Numbered from the stretch's first letter, positions 1-11,464 are shown. The stretch is 64,000 nt of DNA from Asterias rubens (GCF_902459465.1 NC_047068.1:5890001-5954000), one strand, 5' to 3'. Notes: a model not told the origin generated them from the letters alone. A program made the numbers and translations.

Positions 1-114
1 CATAAGAGTACATGATAAGTAACAATGAAACATTTTTAAAGTAATTGTTTGTAACGATTTATATATTTAAAAAAAAATAAAGTTGTTTTGGGGTTGACTC
101 CGCTTACCCATTTT

Positions 115-381
115 GTGACGTCAATCGAGGCAGACTTTGCCTTTAAGCGTAGAGTAAATACACGTGCAAAGTACGTGCAAATCCAAGTCGTGAGTTTGTA
201 CGATTCTTTCATTTTTCCGGCAATGCCGACCAAGTGTATTGTTGCTGGATGCAGCAAAACAACTAAAGATGGGGGTCAGTCTGCATGGCTGGTCAGACTC
301 ACAAGAGCAATAGTGCCTAGTGGTCCGGTCTGAGGTTGTGCAGCTTTTTTTCTTCAAATATCGCGCCTCGATTGACGTCAC
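115..381 (+). mobile_element. Short inverted-repeat element with THAP-domain start (P-element-like remnant)
   Basis: A 17-bp inverted repeat (GTGACGTCAATCGAGGC at 115-131, exact reverse complement at 365-381) bounds this 267-bp unit. Inside, from the ATG at 223, the + strand encodes MPTKCIVAGCSKTTKDG, which has the first half of the C2CH zinc-binding pattern that opens THAP domains (C-x4-C). The THAP reading continues only to the stop after position 330 and lacks the later Cys/His pair and the AVPTIF-type end. THAP domains are known from P-element transposases and from host proteins derived from them, so I read this as an internally deleted non-autonomous P-like element. It could instead be a pseudogenised first exon of a THAP gene. 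Confidence 0.5.
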
Positions 382-585
382 GAACAGCGCCCTCTCGGGT
401 CGGGGCCTACTCTTAAATTTGTAAATAGGCTAAGAACTAATTTTTTAGAAGGTTAGCTAACTGTTTATTCACATTCCACTCATCAAAACACATATATTAG
501 TGACAAAAGCTTTATTTTGACAAAATGCCACTTCCAGGTGACTTTAAGGCATTACTTTAGGGATTATTTGATTTATAAAGATTTT

Positions 586-716
586 AGGCCGTGTCCGAAT
601 TGGCGACTTCGGCTACAGCTACGGCTAGATCAGCGCGTCTGTCAGTGTTGAAGGATAGGCAGACGCGCGCGCCCTAGCCGTAGCTGTAGCCGAAGTCGCC
701 AATTCGGACACGGCCT
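586..716. mobile_element. Foldback (hairpin) element with perfect 43-bp arms
   Basis: The left arm 586-628 starts AGGCCGTGTCCGAATTGGC and is matched base for base by the reverse complement at 674-716. A second inner inverted pair (GCGCGTCTG near 634 and CAGACGCGC near 659) extends the hairpin. There is no coding capacity and no clear target duplication in the flanks. The perfect arms suggest recent insertion or repair by gene conversion. Confidence 0.75.
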
Positions 717-2549
717 CATATTCAATGCTTGTAGGCAAATTAACTATGCATAATTATACGAATAATTACTCTATGCTATTGTAAATGTTCATCTCTTCGT
801 AATTAGCGAGGCCTAATTGAGATAGGTGTGGAGCATAGTTAGACTACTAGCTGGGTTAGGCAGTTAGGTCTGTTTGTGTGTCCTTTTTCTGTTGGTTTCT
901 AAACAATTACACTTTTTTTTGGGTAAACGATGAGAGTAAATCCAACTTTTGTGTGGAGGAAGGATCGAGACCCGCTGATTTTAATAACAATAATTAGAGA
1001 GGATCGGATCGGTTGGTGAGTAGGATGTTAGAATGCTTTTTTTGGGGGGGGGGGGGGGGGGGGGTACAATTATAGTAACAATAATATTCTACTGTTGTAA
1101 AGGAACGTTACATAATTGGTAAGAAACAAATACCGTGAAGATCACAGATTTAAATAAAACAAAACACGGTCTATGATGATGATAGTGAAAAACATCCTTT
1201 GAAATAAATAATCTAATTTCGCGTTTGGAGTTTATCGCTCAGTGAGCGTTTTATTCATTTTTGTTTTGACATCGATGCAATGCACACAGCGGTTTTACGC
1301 TTTTCTTTCGTGATCTTGAACTTCTGCAAGTTTGTTAGTTTATGTATAAGGTGGATAACATAAAGTGCCTACACTGCCAGCATTTTTTGCTAGCAAAATC
1401 AATTCTGTAATGTTCCTTTCATGAACAGCAATTGTTTGAAATGCACATTGTTTGGATCAGAATTGACTTTAACAAGTAGGGTAAACTAAAGGTGGCTGGC
1501 TGTTACTTGAATTTCTGAGATTTATGGATCTATTGTGTACCTGGTTTGCTTTGTAAGGAGCTTTGCTGAAGAGTAATTTTGAGCCTGCAGTGAGCAACCC
1601 AAAACAATGTGTCAAGCCTACTGATTCCGAACCGTCCTATACAAACACTTAATTTATTTAAGGATTTTTTTTTCACAAATTCTTTTTAAATCAACCTTTA
1701 GGTCCAGATTTCCAAAATGCAGAAAAATCACGAAATTGGGAGCTCGATGCCATGCCTTTGCTATGCCTAAATGTATACAAAACGCGTATCACGCCTTTTG
1801 GTTTCAAAAATCAAATATCCCACCAGCATGGACCGTCTCTATTTCCCGTAAGATAGCGCGCAGCGTCTTGCTGCGCGTCTCGTTTACGATGACACAACTC
1901 TTATGCCGAACCTTCAGCACAACCTTTGAAACTCCCCACTCCCCCCCCCCCGCCCTCAATAACCGGATCTAAGCAAATATAAGCTGACATAGCTAAGATA
2001 ATGCTACGGTGGAAAAGGTTATCAGGCAATTATTAAAAAATCACATCATAAAAGTTATGACCAAGTTGACTGAATTAATTTCCCTGTTGCGGATGTGGAT
2101 TTCCTATACCACCCTGCCCTACTTTTCTTTCTGAGCATCAGACTATCTTGATGCAATGTGGTTTTGTAAGACCACTTCACATGATCAAGATTTCCAGACC
2201 TCACCAACATCCGTGTTGCGTAGAATCCTTCTGGGTGCCCCCCCCCCCGGTCACGTGACTGAGATGATGTTAAACTCGTCATTATTGCCAGCACGCAGAG
2301 TGTAGTTGATATGATTACGTGACGCTTTCCACCAAAGGAGACTCATGTGCAAGAATTAAGAGCGACAGCAACAAGAAAGTTCAACCAATGTAAGTTTTCA
2401 GCTAGTTTTTAAAGCTAGTTTAGTTTTGTGCTTTGACTTGTGTGCCTTGATATGAGAAGACAAATTAACGGAGGTCTACTTCAATTAGTTTTACTACAAT
2501 ATTACCTTTTTACCATTATTTTGTAATTTGCTTAAAAATAGATTTTGAT
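717..2549. other. Intergenic stretch, no gene recognised
   Basis: No open reading frame here has coding character. It contains a run of 21 G at 1044-1064 and short C runs near 1935 and 2240. The rest is AT-rich single-copy-looking sequence. Confidence 0.5.
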
Positions 2550-2934
2550 TTAAAGACATTGGACACTATTGGTAATTGTCAGAGACAAGTCTTCTCACTT
2601 GGTGCATACCTCCATGCTTGGTGTATCTCTACATAATCATGAAACAACAAACCTGTGAAAATTTGAGCTCAATTGGTCGTCGAAGTTTCGAGATAATAAT
2701 AAAAGAAAAACACTCTTGTTACACGAAGTTGTGTGCTTTCAGATGCTTTCAGATGATCTGAGGTCTTGAATTAAATTAGTGGAAAATTACTTCTTTCTCG
2801 AAAACTACGTTACTTCAGAGGGAGCCGTTTCTCACAATGTGTTATACTACCAACCTCTCCCCATGACTCGCTACCAAGTAAGGTTATGCTATTAATTATT
2901 TTGAGTAATTACCAATAGTGTCCACTGCCTTTAA
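2550..2934. mobile_element. TTAA-flanked palindromic MITE, family A, full copy
   Basis: Family A begins TTAAAGRCAGTGGACACTATT and ends with its reverse complement, next to TTAA at both ends. About 17 full or partial copies lie in this window. The element is about 385 bp, has an internal inverted pair around 'gacctcagatttagaatttg' and encodes nothing. This copy starts with the 'ggtaattgtc' side. Confidence 0.85.
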
Positions 2935-3364
2935 TGAATAGCCGATAAAACACGATGGTGGCGGAATTACTTGGAAAGTTCAGTATTAGACTTTGAAGCA
3001 GCAATAGGACTAAATTCAGACGTACAAATATGTCGACATTACCAAAGGTTCCATATACTTGTATAGTTGTGATAACCTAATATCTAGATTAACATTTGGC
3101 CCTCCACGACAGGTTTATGTGACAAGACTAAAGCCTATTCTTGAAACACCTTTCATTGATGCCTGCAACTGGAAATTGTTTCTTTTCACGAATATAAAAG
3201 TCTGTCACTCGTCCTGTTTCACGATAAATTCTGATTTACTTTTACCAATATTCCATCATCCATCTTGGGTTTGGTAATATTGTATTATATTTACATCCTA
3301 AAGAGAAAATACCGACATTTCTATAATTGTTTCTTCTCTGAGAAGTGAAGGAGCTGTCAGGTGG

Positions 3365-3440
3365 TATATCTTTCTTCGGCTATCACCTCTGAAACCCCGG
3401 TTCGAATCCCACCGGGGGCACTATATATTGATTGTGTTTT
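3365..3440 (+). mobile_element. tRNA-derived SINE fragment
   Basis: The stretch at 3400-3420 has a B-box-like GGTTCGAATCC inside a T-arm-like stem (ccccgg/ccgggg). No matching 5' acceptor stem or complete cloverleaf can be folded, so this is a SINE head and not a working tRNA gene. Confidence 0.45.
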
Positions 3441-3680
3441 CAGTCCCACTTGATTGTTCCGGGCCTGTAGTAATTCTCTGAGGTTTCCTCCCACGTCGAT
3501 AAACTAAAACAAATCATCGTTGGTTTTGGGGGGCTATAAAGTAATTAAGTTCGCTTGTTTGAGAATCCTCGGCTTAATCAGATATAATCAAATGAATTGA
3601 ATGAAAAGGAGTCCGTGTCCTAAAATATTGCAAAGGGGTTAAAGAATGTACATTTTTCGGACATCCTTTCCAGTCTCTCT

Positions 3681-3985
3681 TTAAAGGGAATGTACATGTT
3701 TGGTAATATTCTCAAAACAAACACTTTTAAAACAACTGACTTGGTAACGAGCATTGCAGAGCTGTTGATAGTATAGAACATTGTGCGAAACGACTCCCTC
3801 TGAAGTAACGTAGTTTTTGAGAAAGAGGTTATTTTCCACTTAAATATTTGAATTTGATTTCGCGACCTCAGATTTGGATTTTGAGGTCCCGAAATCAAGC
3901 ATCTGAAAGCACACAACTTCATGTGATTAGGGTGTTTGTTCTTCCAATTTATCTCGCAACTTCGACCACCATGATTTTTGTTCAC
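3681..3985. mobile_element. MITE family A, right-truncated copy
   Basis: It matches family A from 'ttaaaggg' through the internal 'gaaacgactccctctgaag' region and the 'gcatctgaaagcacacaact' block. It stops before the distal inverted end. The left terminus is diverged (aatgtacatgtttggtaat). Confidence 0.75.
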
Positions 3986-4002
3986 TAAAATATTAAAACA
4001 CT

Positions 4003-4860
4003 TCTATACTATTAAAAGCGTAACCCGCGCCATCTTGGATTGAAAATTAGAAGGTCCAGTGGCATGGCATCCTTGTGGAATCCAACACGGTTGTGTCGTT
4101 TCAGACGTCGGGTTGCAAGTCTACAAAACCCTGACCCGAACTCCCACTTACGAGTTGTCTGATTGGCTGGAGTCACGAGCGATATCTCCTTACATGTGTG
4201 GTTGTCTGGTTTTGATATGGGCCACCTGTTGGTCGAAGGGGGAAGCCGTATGATGCACACAGAGTCACCTCTGTGGTTGTCTGGTTTTGATATGGGCCAC
4301 CTGTTGGTCTAAGGGGGGAAGCCGTAGGCTGCACACAGAGCCACCTCTTTACGTTTGAAGTGGGTGGCAACCTCGGACTCCCATTAACATTCCAGAGTGA
4401 CTCATTGATGTTTCGCAGAGAGGTAAATGGCATTGTGTTTATACCATTTTGTACAGGGGTTTAATTTCGCGTGTTAAATAAAAAACATTAGGCTTTAATA
4501 CATGCATCTGTTACATATGTGTTTATTACAATTAAGTCACTCATGTAGGCCTACCCAACTTTCCAACATTTTTTTAAACGCATCCAACAGCAACCCATTG
4601 TTGTGAAACTTTGTTTGTTCCATTTAACTCTGCACCATTAGTGGTACGGTCGATATGTAATCCCCCAAACACAGAACGTATACACGTGAAAGTTGAAACA
4701 TTTTCAACAAGAAAGTGAAACATTACTGATTCTTTTCATATACATTGTATAGGTTTTGACATTGTATAGGAAATAACAAGGCAAATGTTTCACAAAGTTC
4801 ATAACTATGAAAGCAGTTTGGGCGTGACTCAATATGTACATTTTGCCAAGTGTAACTGAA
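4003..4860 (+). repeat. ~0.85-kb dispersed element, copy 1 (inverted partner at 36.9-38.0 kb)
   Basis: This block is the reverse complement of 36945-38035 over most of its length, including the end motif 'ctatactattaaa'. It contains a direct duplication of about 75 bp (GTTGTCTGGTTTTGATATGG at about 4201 and again at 4276). A short piece, 'tgtttcacaaagttcataac', is in direct rather than inverted orientation between the copies, so one copy has a local inversion. There is no coding capacity. It is probably a non-autonomous transposon. Confidence 0.65.
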
Positions 4861-5717
4861 TTATACCAAAATGTGCTCAACACAATAAAATAAGTGTGTC
4901 ATTGGAGCAGTGTACGTGATATATTTTTAGTCGACTAAGCATTATTACCCTTACAGTCATCTTAGCTTGGAAATACTCAGTGCAGTTGATAAAATTGGTA
5001 CAATGACAAAAGCCGATTGCATTAAAACTATGCGTAAAAGAGGCGAAACATAATCCATATTATTACGGATAGTGCGTTGGCCCGCTCGATCAACACATTA
5101 AAATATTACGAAATACAAGTGAGAAGAATGGTTGGCAATTTCCAAGCCTGTACAGTGCACGTAGATACATCCTGTAATATTGCTTGTGGTTTTCGATTCT
5201 TGCTAGAATCCGATAGCGGGAAATGCGGCGTGGATGGACCCGGTTACAGGAAACAATCAGAGTTCAGTTACGTGCCGTCTGACCTTAAACCAAGGGGATG
5301 CAGTCAAATATTTAGATCAAATTAAAATTGCTTTTGAAATTGCTAGTTATATCAGATTCGATCTTATCGGTAGAAATTGTACCGTCCGGAAAAAAAAAAC
5401 ATGAGTGGATGCCAATGCCATGCTTTTGAGACCCGGGCGGCTGGGGTGAATGGGAACCTGAGGAAACACCATAGAAATTCGCGCACACTAGGAGCAAACT
5501 TTGTTTGTTTTGTGTGGCTATTAATAATAACACTAGTAACAATATTATTTATACAGCGCCTTATGCGAGGGCCTCAAGGCGCTTCACAGATGGAAAGGGT
5601 ACACAAAAATGACTGCAAAATTTGTGCCAGAAAATACAAGTCACCCCAAGAGACAATGCAGTAAAAATCTAACAGTATATAAGGATATATACCCATGCGC
5701 CTAAAATAACGAGTTCC
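4861..5717. other. Intergenic stretch, mostly unrecognised
   Basis: No gene is recognised. A fragment near 5540-5600 (tatttatacagcgccttatg and following) matches the 3' end of the Leu/Ser-tRNA-headed SINE seen in full at 42.5-42.9 kb. Confidence 0.4.
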
Positions 5718-6296
5718 TTAAAGGCACTGAACAATATATGTAATGGACCCTTCCCATGAAATATGCTAATTAACATTCACGCATGCGTACAGACCCTATT
5801 GGTTGGCAAACGCCATAGAGTTGTGCACTAAGCAGACGCGCAATCGCGTCTGCGTCACACGCACCCGTTAGCCGTGTACAAAACAGCGTGATGTTCCCTC
5901 ATTTTGCCAACCAAAACGTTAGTGCGCACGCGCTAAGTGCAATTTACATATTTCATGGGAAGGGTCTATTACCTAACACTAGCTAGAAAACTTACTTGGT
6001 AACGAGCACTGGAGAGCTGTTGATATAGTATAAAACATTTTGAGAAACAGCTCCCTCTGAATAGCATAGTTTTTGAGAAAGAAGTAATTTCTCACTTAAA
6101 TAATATATACTTTGCATGCGTCTATAAGATCACACAAATTTTGTGCAACAAGGTTTTTTTCTCTTTTATTTCTCTCGCAACCTCAATGATGACTAATCGA
6201 GTCAAAATTTCACAGATTTTCTGAATATTATGTTGGGATAGGTATACACCAAGTGAGAAGACTGGCCTTTGACCAAAGGTGTCCAGTGCCTGTTAA
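5718..6296. mobile_element. MITE family A interrupted by a second MITE
   Basis: Family A sequence (ttaaaggcactga...) breaks off near 5740 and resumes near 5971 (cctaacactagctagaaaac), continuing to '...ggtgtccagtgcctgttaa'. The 230 bp between are a separate inverted-repeat element, listed next. Confidence 0.75.
5741..5970. mobile_element. MITE family B (TAATRGACC ends), nested in family A
   Basis: The ends are imperfect inverted repeats of about 25 bp: taatggacccttcccatgaa on the left and the reverse complement of ttcatgggaagggtctatta on the right. Inside is a further palindrome of the cagacgcg...cgcgtctg type. A relative with the same outer bases lies at 18871-19047. It inserted after the family A copy around it. 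Confidence 0.75.
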
Positions 6297-6540
6297 ACAA
6301 GTTTTGTTTAACTCAGCCAAGATTCAATTAGCTACAACATGGCCTATCGGTAAAACTATGTGAACCGATATGGGTGAGGGGAGAGGTTACCAGCATGTAC
6401 ACTCTAAACGTATGTTTTTGTCATTTGAACTGGGTATTTCTTGGAATATTATAAACATTATGGTGATCGTCATTTTTAAATAAAACTAAATGTTCAGTCG
6501 TAGTTCAACAGTAAATAAGGCTAGTTGTATTTGTTGCACA

Positions 6541-6735
6541 TTTAATATTGGAATCAAAAACTTGACTCCACAAAATGGCGAAGTGTTTTGTTTCGCGAAA
6601 TTTAACGAAAGCGAAACATTTATAATAAACAATTTTTTTGTGTGGATCATATTCTACTTTAAAAATATCTTTCATTTCATGTCAAACGATTTTTATAGCC
6701 AAAAGTGCCCAGTCAGAAGACAACGTGTTCTTTTT
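6541..6735. mobile_element. MITE family D, partial copy
   Basis: It shares 'gactccacaaaatggc', 'gtgtggatcatattctactt' and the ending '...gtgttct' with the fuller copies at 39154-39520 and 61717-62003. The left end is missing. Confidence 0.55.
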
Positions 6736-6757
6736 TAGGGTTAGGGTTAGGGTTAGA
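6735..6757 (+). repeat. Short interstitial telomere-like repeat (TTAGGG)3
   Basis: Three exact TTAGGG units plus a partial fourth sit directly at the end of the partial family D element. TTAGGG is the telomere unit of most deuterostomes. Confidence 0.85.
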
Positions 6758-7960
6758 GAAATTGATAATCTTACTGCAGTATAATCAACTTACTGATATA
6801 GACTCTTAATAATGTAACCATTACTTCCTCTTAGATACACGGCACTTTAATTCTTTGATTTGGCAACCGGCTCATTCAGAGGGATGTGTACATTTCCGAT
6901 GCAAACTTTCCCGGACTCGTATGATGAAATAAACTCACATTGCGCAAGAAATTGATAATTACTCCAGCTGTGACTCTTTTTTCCTTAGCCTGATGTGATC
7001 TTATTTTGTACCAGTCGTTCATTGTCACCAAGGACAGGGGAAGTGGAATCTTGGCTAAAGCATGGGAGATACATTGGTGTACATTAATTGTGTCTAGAGA
7101 TTTGTAAATGTAATGTAAAAAATTAAAGTGACATCTATAAGGCCTGTTGCGAATTGACTCTACATTTTGTATTACCCCAGAAAATGTACTCTTTGCCCTC
7201 CCCCCCCCTCCCACGGCAAATGGTGGATTAGTTAAGCTATCGAAAGCAGGCTGTACTGGGGTCGGGGCACCATACACCGGGGGAAACATTTTCCATGACA
7301 CCACCTTTTCTGATCATCAAGTATGGATTTGGTTATCGCGTGCGCATAACAGCTACCACCCAAAAAGGCAATGCTACGCATTCCGGGCGGATTTTCACCG
7401 GCAAAATTTGTTCAATTGTTTCTATGAAAAAGTATATAGGCCTTACAGCACTGGTAATGACTATAGCAAATTAAAACTGGAAAGGTGGAGAAGCAGGGCA
7501 TAATTTTTTATATCAAGTGAATCCGTAAGGATCCACCTATGAGAGATCATTCGTAACAATCTCTTTTGAGTTTGGATGTGGTAAATAATGTTTTTTTCGG
7601 CCATACCGCATGATACAGGTTGTATTGGCTTCTAAATTAACCTGTATTATAGGTCCATATACACCGAACAAATGACAAACTTACTGAGACCGTCAACTTC
7701 AGTTGGTATAAGCACGCCGGCACGTCAATCCGGACGTCACAGGTGTACCCCGCTGTCATTATCCCCGATTCAACAAAAATATAATTTTGTAATATTATAG
7801 TTGCTGCTAACTATTATAGGGGCGTGCCTCTCACTACTCATCATTTATAGTCGTCACATTCATGATTGTCCTAAAGTACGGGCGCAGATCTGTTGTCAAA
7901 TTTCAGGAAAGACGGGCCATAACTATACAAACCATTCTCTCTCATATTTTATCCCCACAG
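6758..7960. other. Upstream region of the four-pass membrane gene
   Basis: No coding exon is recognised. It holds C-rich runs near 7200. The overlapping frames at 6876-7304 and 7147-7503 look non-coding. An untranslated first exon of the next gene is expected somewhere here, because the ATG at 7961 directly follows a splice-acceptor-like 'atccccacag'. Confidence 0.4.
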
Positions 7961-10900
7961 ATGGCCGACAACCACACTCCAGCTGGATCTTCCACTAGTA
8001 CCGCATCCAACATTTCAACCGTTCCACAACCTCAAGACGCCCAAGTACTCCTCTCCCAAGCTCTCGAAGGAAAGTTCATGCTGTCTCATGGTGTCCGCCT
8101 CAGTGTAGTAATAACATCAGCATGTCTTGCAGCATGTGGCTTGGCATTGATAGTATTGGGTGCTGTCGGCAGCAGCAGCAATTTTTTACAAGGTCTAAGT
8201 GGATTGAATGCCGTTGTTACAGGAGTATCAGTGAGTAGCCTATTATTTTCACTATGATTTGGGGGTGACCGGCTTCTGACCCGAATACAGATATTGAAGT
8301 AATATAGAGACCACCAGAGTTTGAGTTAGATTGAAAAGCTCAGTTGGTAGAGCGCCGGGAGTTGCACTGGAGATTATGCCCCCCACCCCGCCCCGCCCCC
8401 GAGATTCTGTCCCCTTAAATGGAACAAGCCTCTTGTGCGAGCGCCCACTATTGAGTCGTCCTCCTCCTCAACACTGTTACAAATTTCCGTAAATTTACGG
8501 ACTCCGTAAAGTGAAATTCCGACGTTGTTTTACGGACTTTCCGTAAATGCAAATATTGATTATGCTAATTAGCGTAATTAGAATCAACCACATTTTCACA
8601 AACACCTACTCATTAAAAGTTCAATAAGTTCATATTGTCATTTCAGCCACAGCCGCACTGTACACAATGTACAATTCCATGTAAAGGGACTTTATATAAC
8701 AACCTTTCAGGTAATTTGCTGCAGGAATACGGATTTTTTCCCTTGTAGCAAAATTACCGGAGAGTTTGTTTCATCCCGTAAATCCTTTTCTATTTAGCAC
8801 TTACTTACTTTCACATGAATAAAAAGGAGAAAATACTACAAAATGCTAGTAAGTACTAGTCATTTTTCAAGGTAGCTCCAGAGCTACCTTGGACACAGAA
8901 GTAAAAGGCTTATCTGAAGAAGTTACGGTGTTTATGAATATTCCTCACAGGATAAATGTTCTAGTCCAAATGAAAGACATCACTGAAATATTAAATATAC
9001 ACATGCACAGTGTTTCACAACAGAAACAATGCACACAAACTCAAACTGCTTTAAACAAGTTTGTTTATATTTTTGCTGAGGATAAAATAAAACCGTTTGT
9101 AAAAAAACCGTGTTGTATCAGTAAAGCAAGCTTTTTTAAAGATATAAAGCAATTGTTCGGCTCAGAAATGAATGCCTCGGTCATTAAGGCTCAGAAAAGG
9201 TAATTTTTTAAACAATTAAATGCGTTTAAATAGAATGTTGTTCGTGTTACTATTAAAACTTAGTATAAATTAAATAGCTATGCTCATATCCAGCTCTCAT
9301 CTTCTCTATATAGCACTGTAAGTTTCAAAACCTTAACAAAAACGTTTTGATTCTGGGTGTCCAGATGAGTCGTCTTCATCAAAATGTTGTCAGAATAAAA
9401 ACCTCATGGCTGACTTGAAGATTTCTATGTTTCTATTAAATCAGATGCTGCTTAAGCTGTGTGTGTGTGAGCGCGTACGTAGACGTGAATAGGAGTTGTA
9501 ATACAAAGGAAACCTTTTGTTAAAGAGCTATTCAGCCATGGTATATCAGAAGTATTTACTCCAAAGCATTAAGTGAATACTTTGCAGTAAAAGAATAGGT
9601 TTATTCTTACGGAATTCAGAAGATGCTTTTACTGAATGCTTCTACTTGGAAGTTTATGCTTTTACTTTTTGCTAGTACTTGTCAGTAAATACTACTTTTT
9701 ATTCATACGACCCAATGTTCTTTTTCACCCAGTCAGTTTATTACTTTATTTTATAATGTTTTGAATAAATTTAACCACACATTTTTCAGTTAAACTCAAG
9801 TCTGTTGATAATACAAACGGCGTTATTGTCTTCTTATTTATCCTGACGTGATTTAAATGTTAATGTCCTTTGCTGTTTTTGATGCAGTTGCTTCTGGCAG
9901 CCAGTTTTGGGTGTCTGACATTCATCCAGAGTAAAGCAAAAAGTGTTGGACGACTTTTGGTAAGTAGGCAAGTTTATTTGAAAGTGATCTTTGTGATTAT
10001 GGGTGTTACCATAATAAACCAACAATACATTAACTAATTAAACTAATAATTAATTTGTAAAACTTTATCACACAGCTTATATGCGTTGTTGTGACGTGTC
10101 ATACATCCGGGGCCTTTGCATTCCAGTCTATCATTATCTTTGGTCAACTGGTCGGAAGATATCAAGCCGAAACTTGTGACGTCATAACGCCCACTGGGAC
10201 GGGACTGAATTCAGATGTGGTTCCCTATTGTCCTAAAGATGTAAGTATTAAAAGTCAAACAAATCGTTTTTGTCGATTTAAAGACTGAAATATAAAATAA
10301 TGCGTGAAGAATTTATTGGACCAAGTCGTCTCAGATTCGTTGGGTATTCTCATCTGTTTAAAGCCATTATACACTTTCGGTAAACAGTATTGTCCAAGTC
10401 CCACACTTCGTGTATCACAACGTTTCGCCGTGTCATGGCATGTGTTTAAAATAAATCCGTAATTCTCGCTATCGAGAATTTATATTGTTTTAATGTTTTC
10501 TCAAAAGGTAAAGCTTTTCATGGAGTAATATTTCAAGAGAAGTCTTTCACCATTACCTTCTGTAAACCCAGTAAATTATTTGTAAATCTGTGAACTTGTT
10601 TGTTTCTGTACCGAAAGTGTATTATGGCTTTAAAGAGGGATTGGTATTACATAACTATATAAACATCTTAAGGTGTTTTCTAAAACTTTTAAGATTGAAT
10701 CTACAATTGTTGCTTTTTGAAATCAAGTTTGAAAAGTTTGACAACAAGAAAAGATGCACAGCAGTCTGAAGTAATCACACTTCATAACTTTACATGTTAT
10801 TAAACTTCGCCATCAAGTCGAGCGCCATGTCTCGAGCCTGCCCAGTGATCTTTGTCGTCCAGATGATTCGATCCAGAGAATGAGCAGAGTTCCTCAGCGC

Positions 10901-11464
10901 TGGCGCGCATGGCAAAGCCGATGTCTCGTTTCAGAGTGTCTATGAAGGGAAGACATCTTCTCCCACGAGAAGCCTTGCCTTGTGTGGGTTCCCGGAGGGA
11001 GGTTGGGCAAGCAACAAGCTCGGAGTGGCTGAAATAGTGCCCAGAAAGCTCGAGGCGGCGCTCGCAGATCTTTTCTGTATAGCCAACCGGTGTCTCGTTT
11101 CAGGGTGTCAACGGAGGAGAGACATCTTCTCCCACGAGAAGCCTTGCATGGTGTGGGCTCCCAGAGGATGTTGGGCAAGCTCCGTGTGGCGGGCACAGTG
11201 CGGCGTCCGCAGATCTTTTCTATAGCCTTCGGCTAGCCAGTAATGGTGTTTTTATTATTTATATTTATTTATACTATTTTATTGCAGACAAGTTTGGTGT
11301 TCGCTTCCTGCATTCTCCCACTCTCCATATTAGGATTCTTCCTCGGCGTTGTTTGCTCTGGCTCGTGCTACTTGGCAGCTCCTCGGTTGTTGTGCTGTCT
11401 CGTTGATATGAACAAAAGAGAGAGAGAGTTTATACCCATTCAGCAAGTTCCAACTAATGTTTGA
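7961..11464 (+). CDS. Four-pass membrane protein (MS4A/tetraspan-like topology), 4 coding exons, 227 aa
   Basis: Coding exons are 7961-8230, 9888-9959, 10076-10240 and 11288-11464, all in phase 0 with AG/GT borders; the last ends with TGA at 11462. The start MADNHTPAGS directly follows an acceptor AG, so a non-coding exon upstream is likely. The protein has a Ser/Thr/Gln-rich N-tail (1-40), four hydrophobic segments (about 46-70, 80-103, 113-138 and 169-198), a longer loop between the third and fourth with two cysteines (ETCDV and PYCPKD), and a short charged C-tail (NKREREF) after a Cys-rich stretch (CSGSC, CC). The layout of four helices, cytosolic tails and one larger extracellular loop resembles the MS4A (CD20) group and similar tetraspan families, but I see no diagnostic motif, so the function is unknown. 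The gene structure is well supported; the family assignment is tentative. Confidence 0.75.
8337..8368 (+). mobile_element. tRNA-derived SINE head fragment
   Basis: The sequence 'gaaaagctcagttggtagag' is an A-box/D-arm match to the SINE heads at 24247 and 33496. It is truncated by GC-rich sequence on the 3' side and lies in intron 1. Confidence 0.5.
8812..9712. mobile_element. Possible inverted-repeat element in intron 1
   Basis: The left edge 'catgaataaaaag' followed by 'tactacaaaatgctagtaag' is mirrored imperfectly near 9672-9712 (gctagtacttgtcagtaaat ... ctttttattcat). About 900 bp lie between, including a 104-codon open frame at 8889-9203 with no recognised domain. It looks like a decayed DNA transposon, but the inverted ends are imperfect. 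Confidence 0.35.
8868..8891. other. Perfect 11-bp hairpin
   Basis: CAAGGTAGCTC, a 2-bp loop, then GAGCTACCTTG. The sequence shows the structure; no function is evident. Confidence 0.7.
10358..10634. mobile_element. MITE family C (TTTAAAGCCATTATACACTT ends)
   Basis: The ends are inverted repeats: tttaaagccattatacactt on the left, and the reverse complement of aagtgtattatggctttaaa on the right. An internal palindrome 'ttctcgctatcgagaa' lies near 10463. It is flanked by TTTAAA like family A. A longer inverted copy lies at 32555-32924. Located in intron 3 of the membrane-protein gene. Confidence 0.75.
10920..11231. repeat. GC-rich tandem duplication (~170 and ~142 bp units) in intron 3
   Basis: Two related units share 'tgtctcgtttcag', 'gacatcttctcccacgagaa', 'gccttgc' and 'cgcagatcttttct'. 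They are much GC-richer than their surroundings. The block ends about 55 bases before exon 4. Frames read through it in both directions, but codon patterns follow the repeat and not a protein. Confidence 0.7.

Noticed and set aside
7147-7503. 118-codon + frame and overlapping 142-codon - frame
   Set aside because: No domain, proline-rich part comes from a C run, no splice context, and both strands are equally open.
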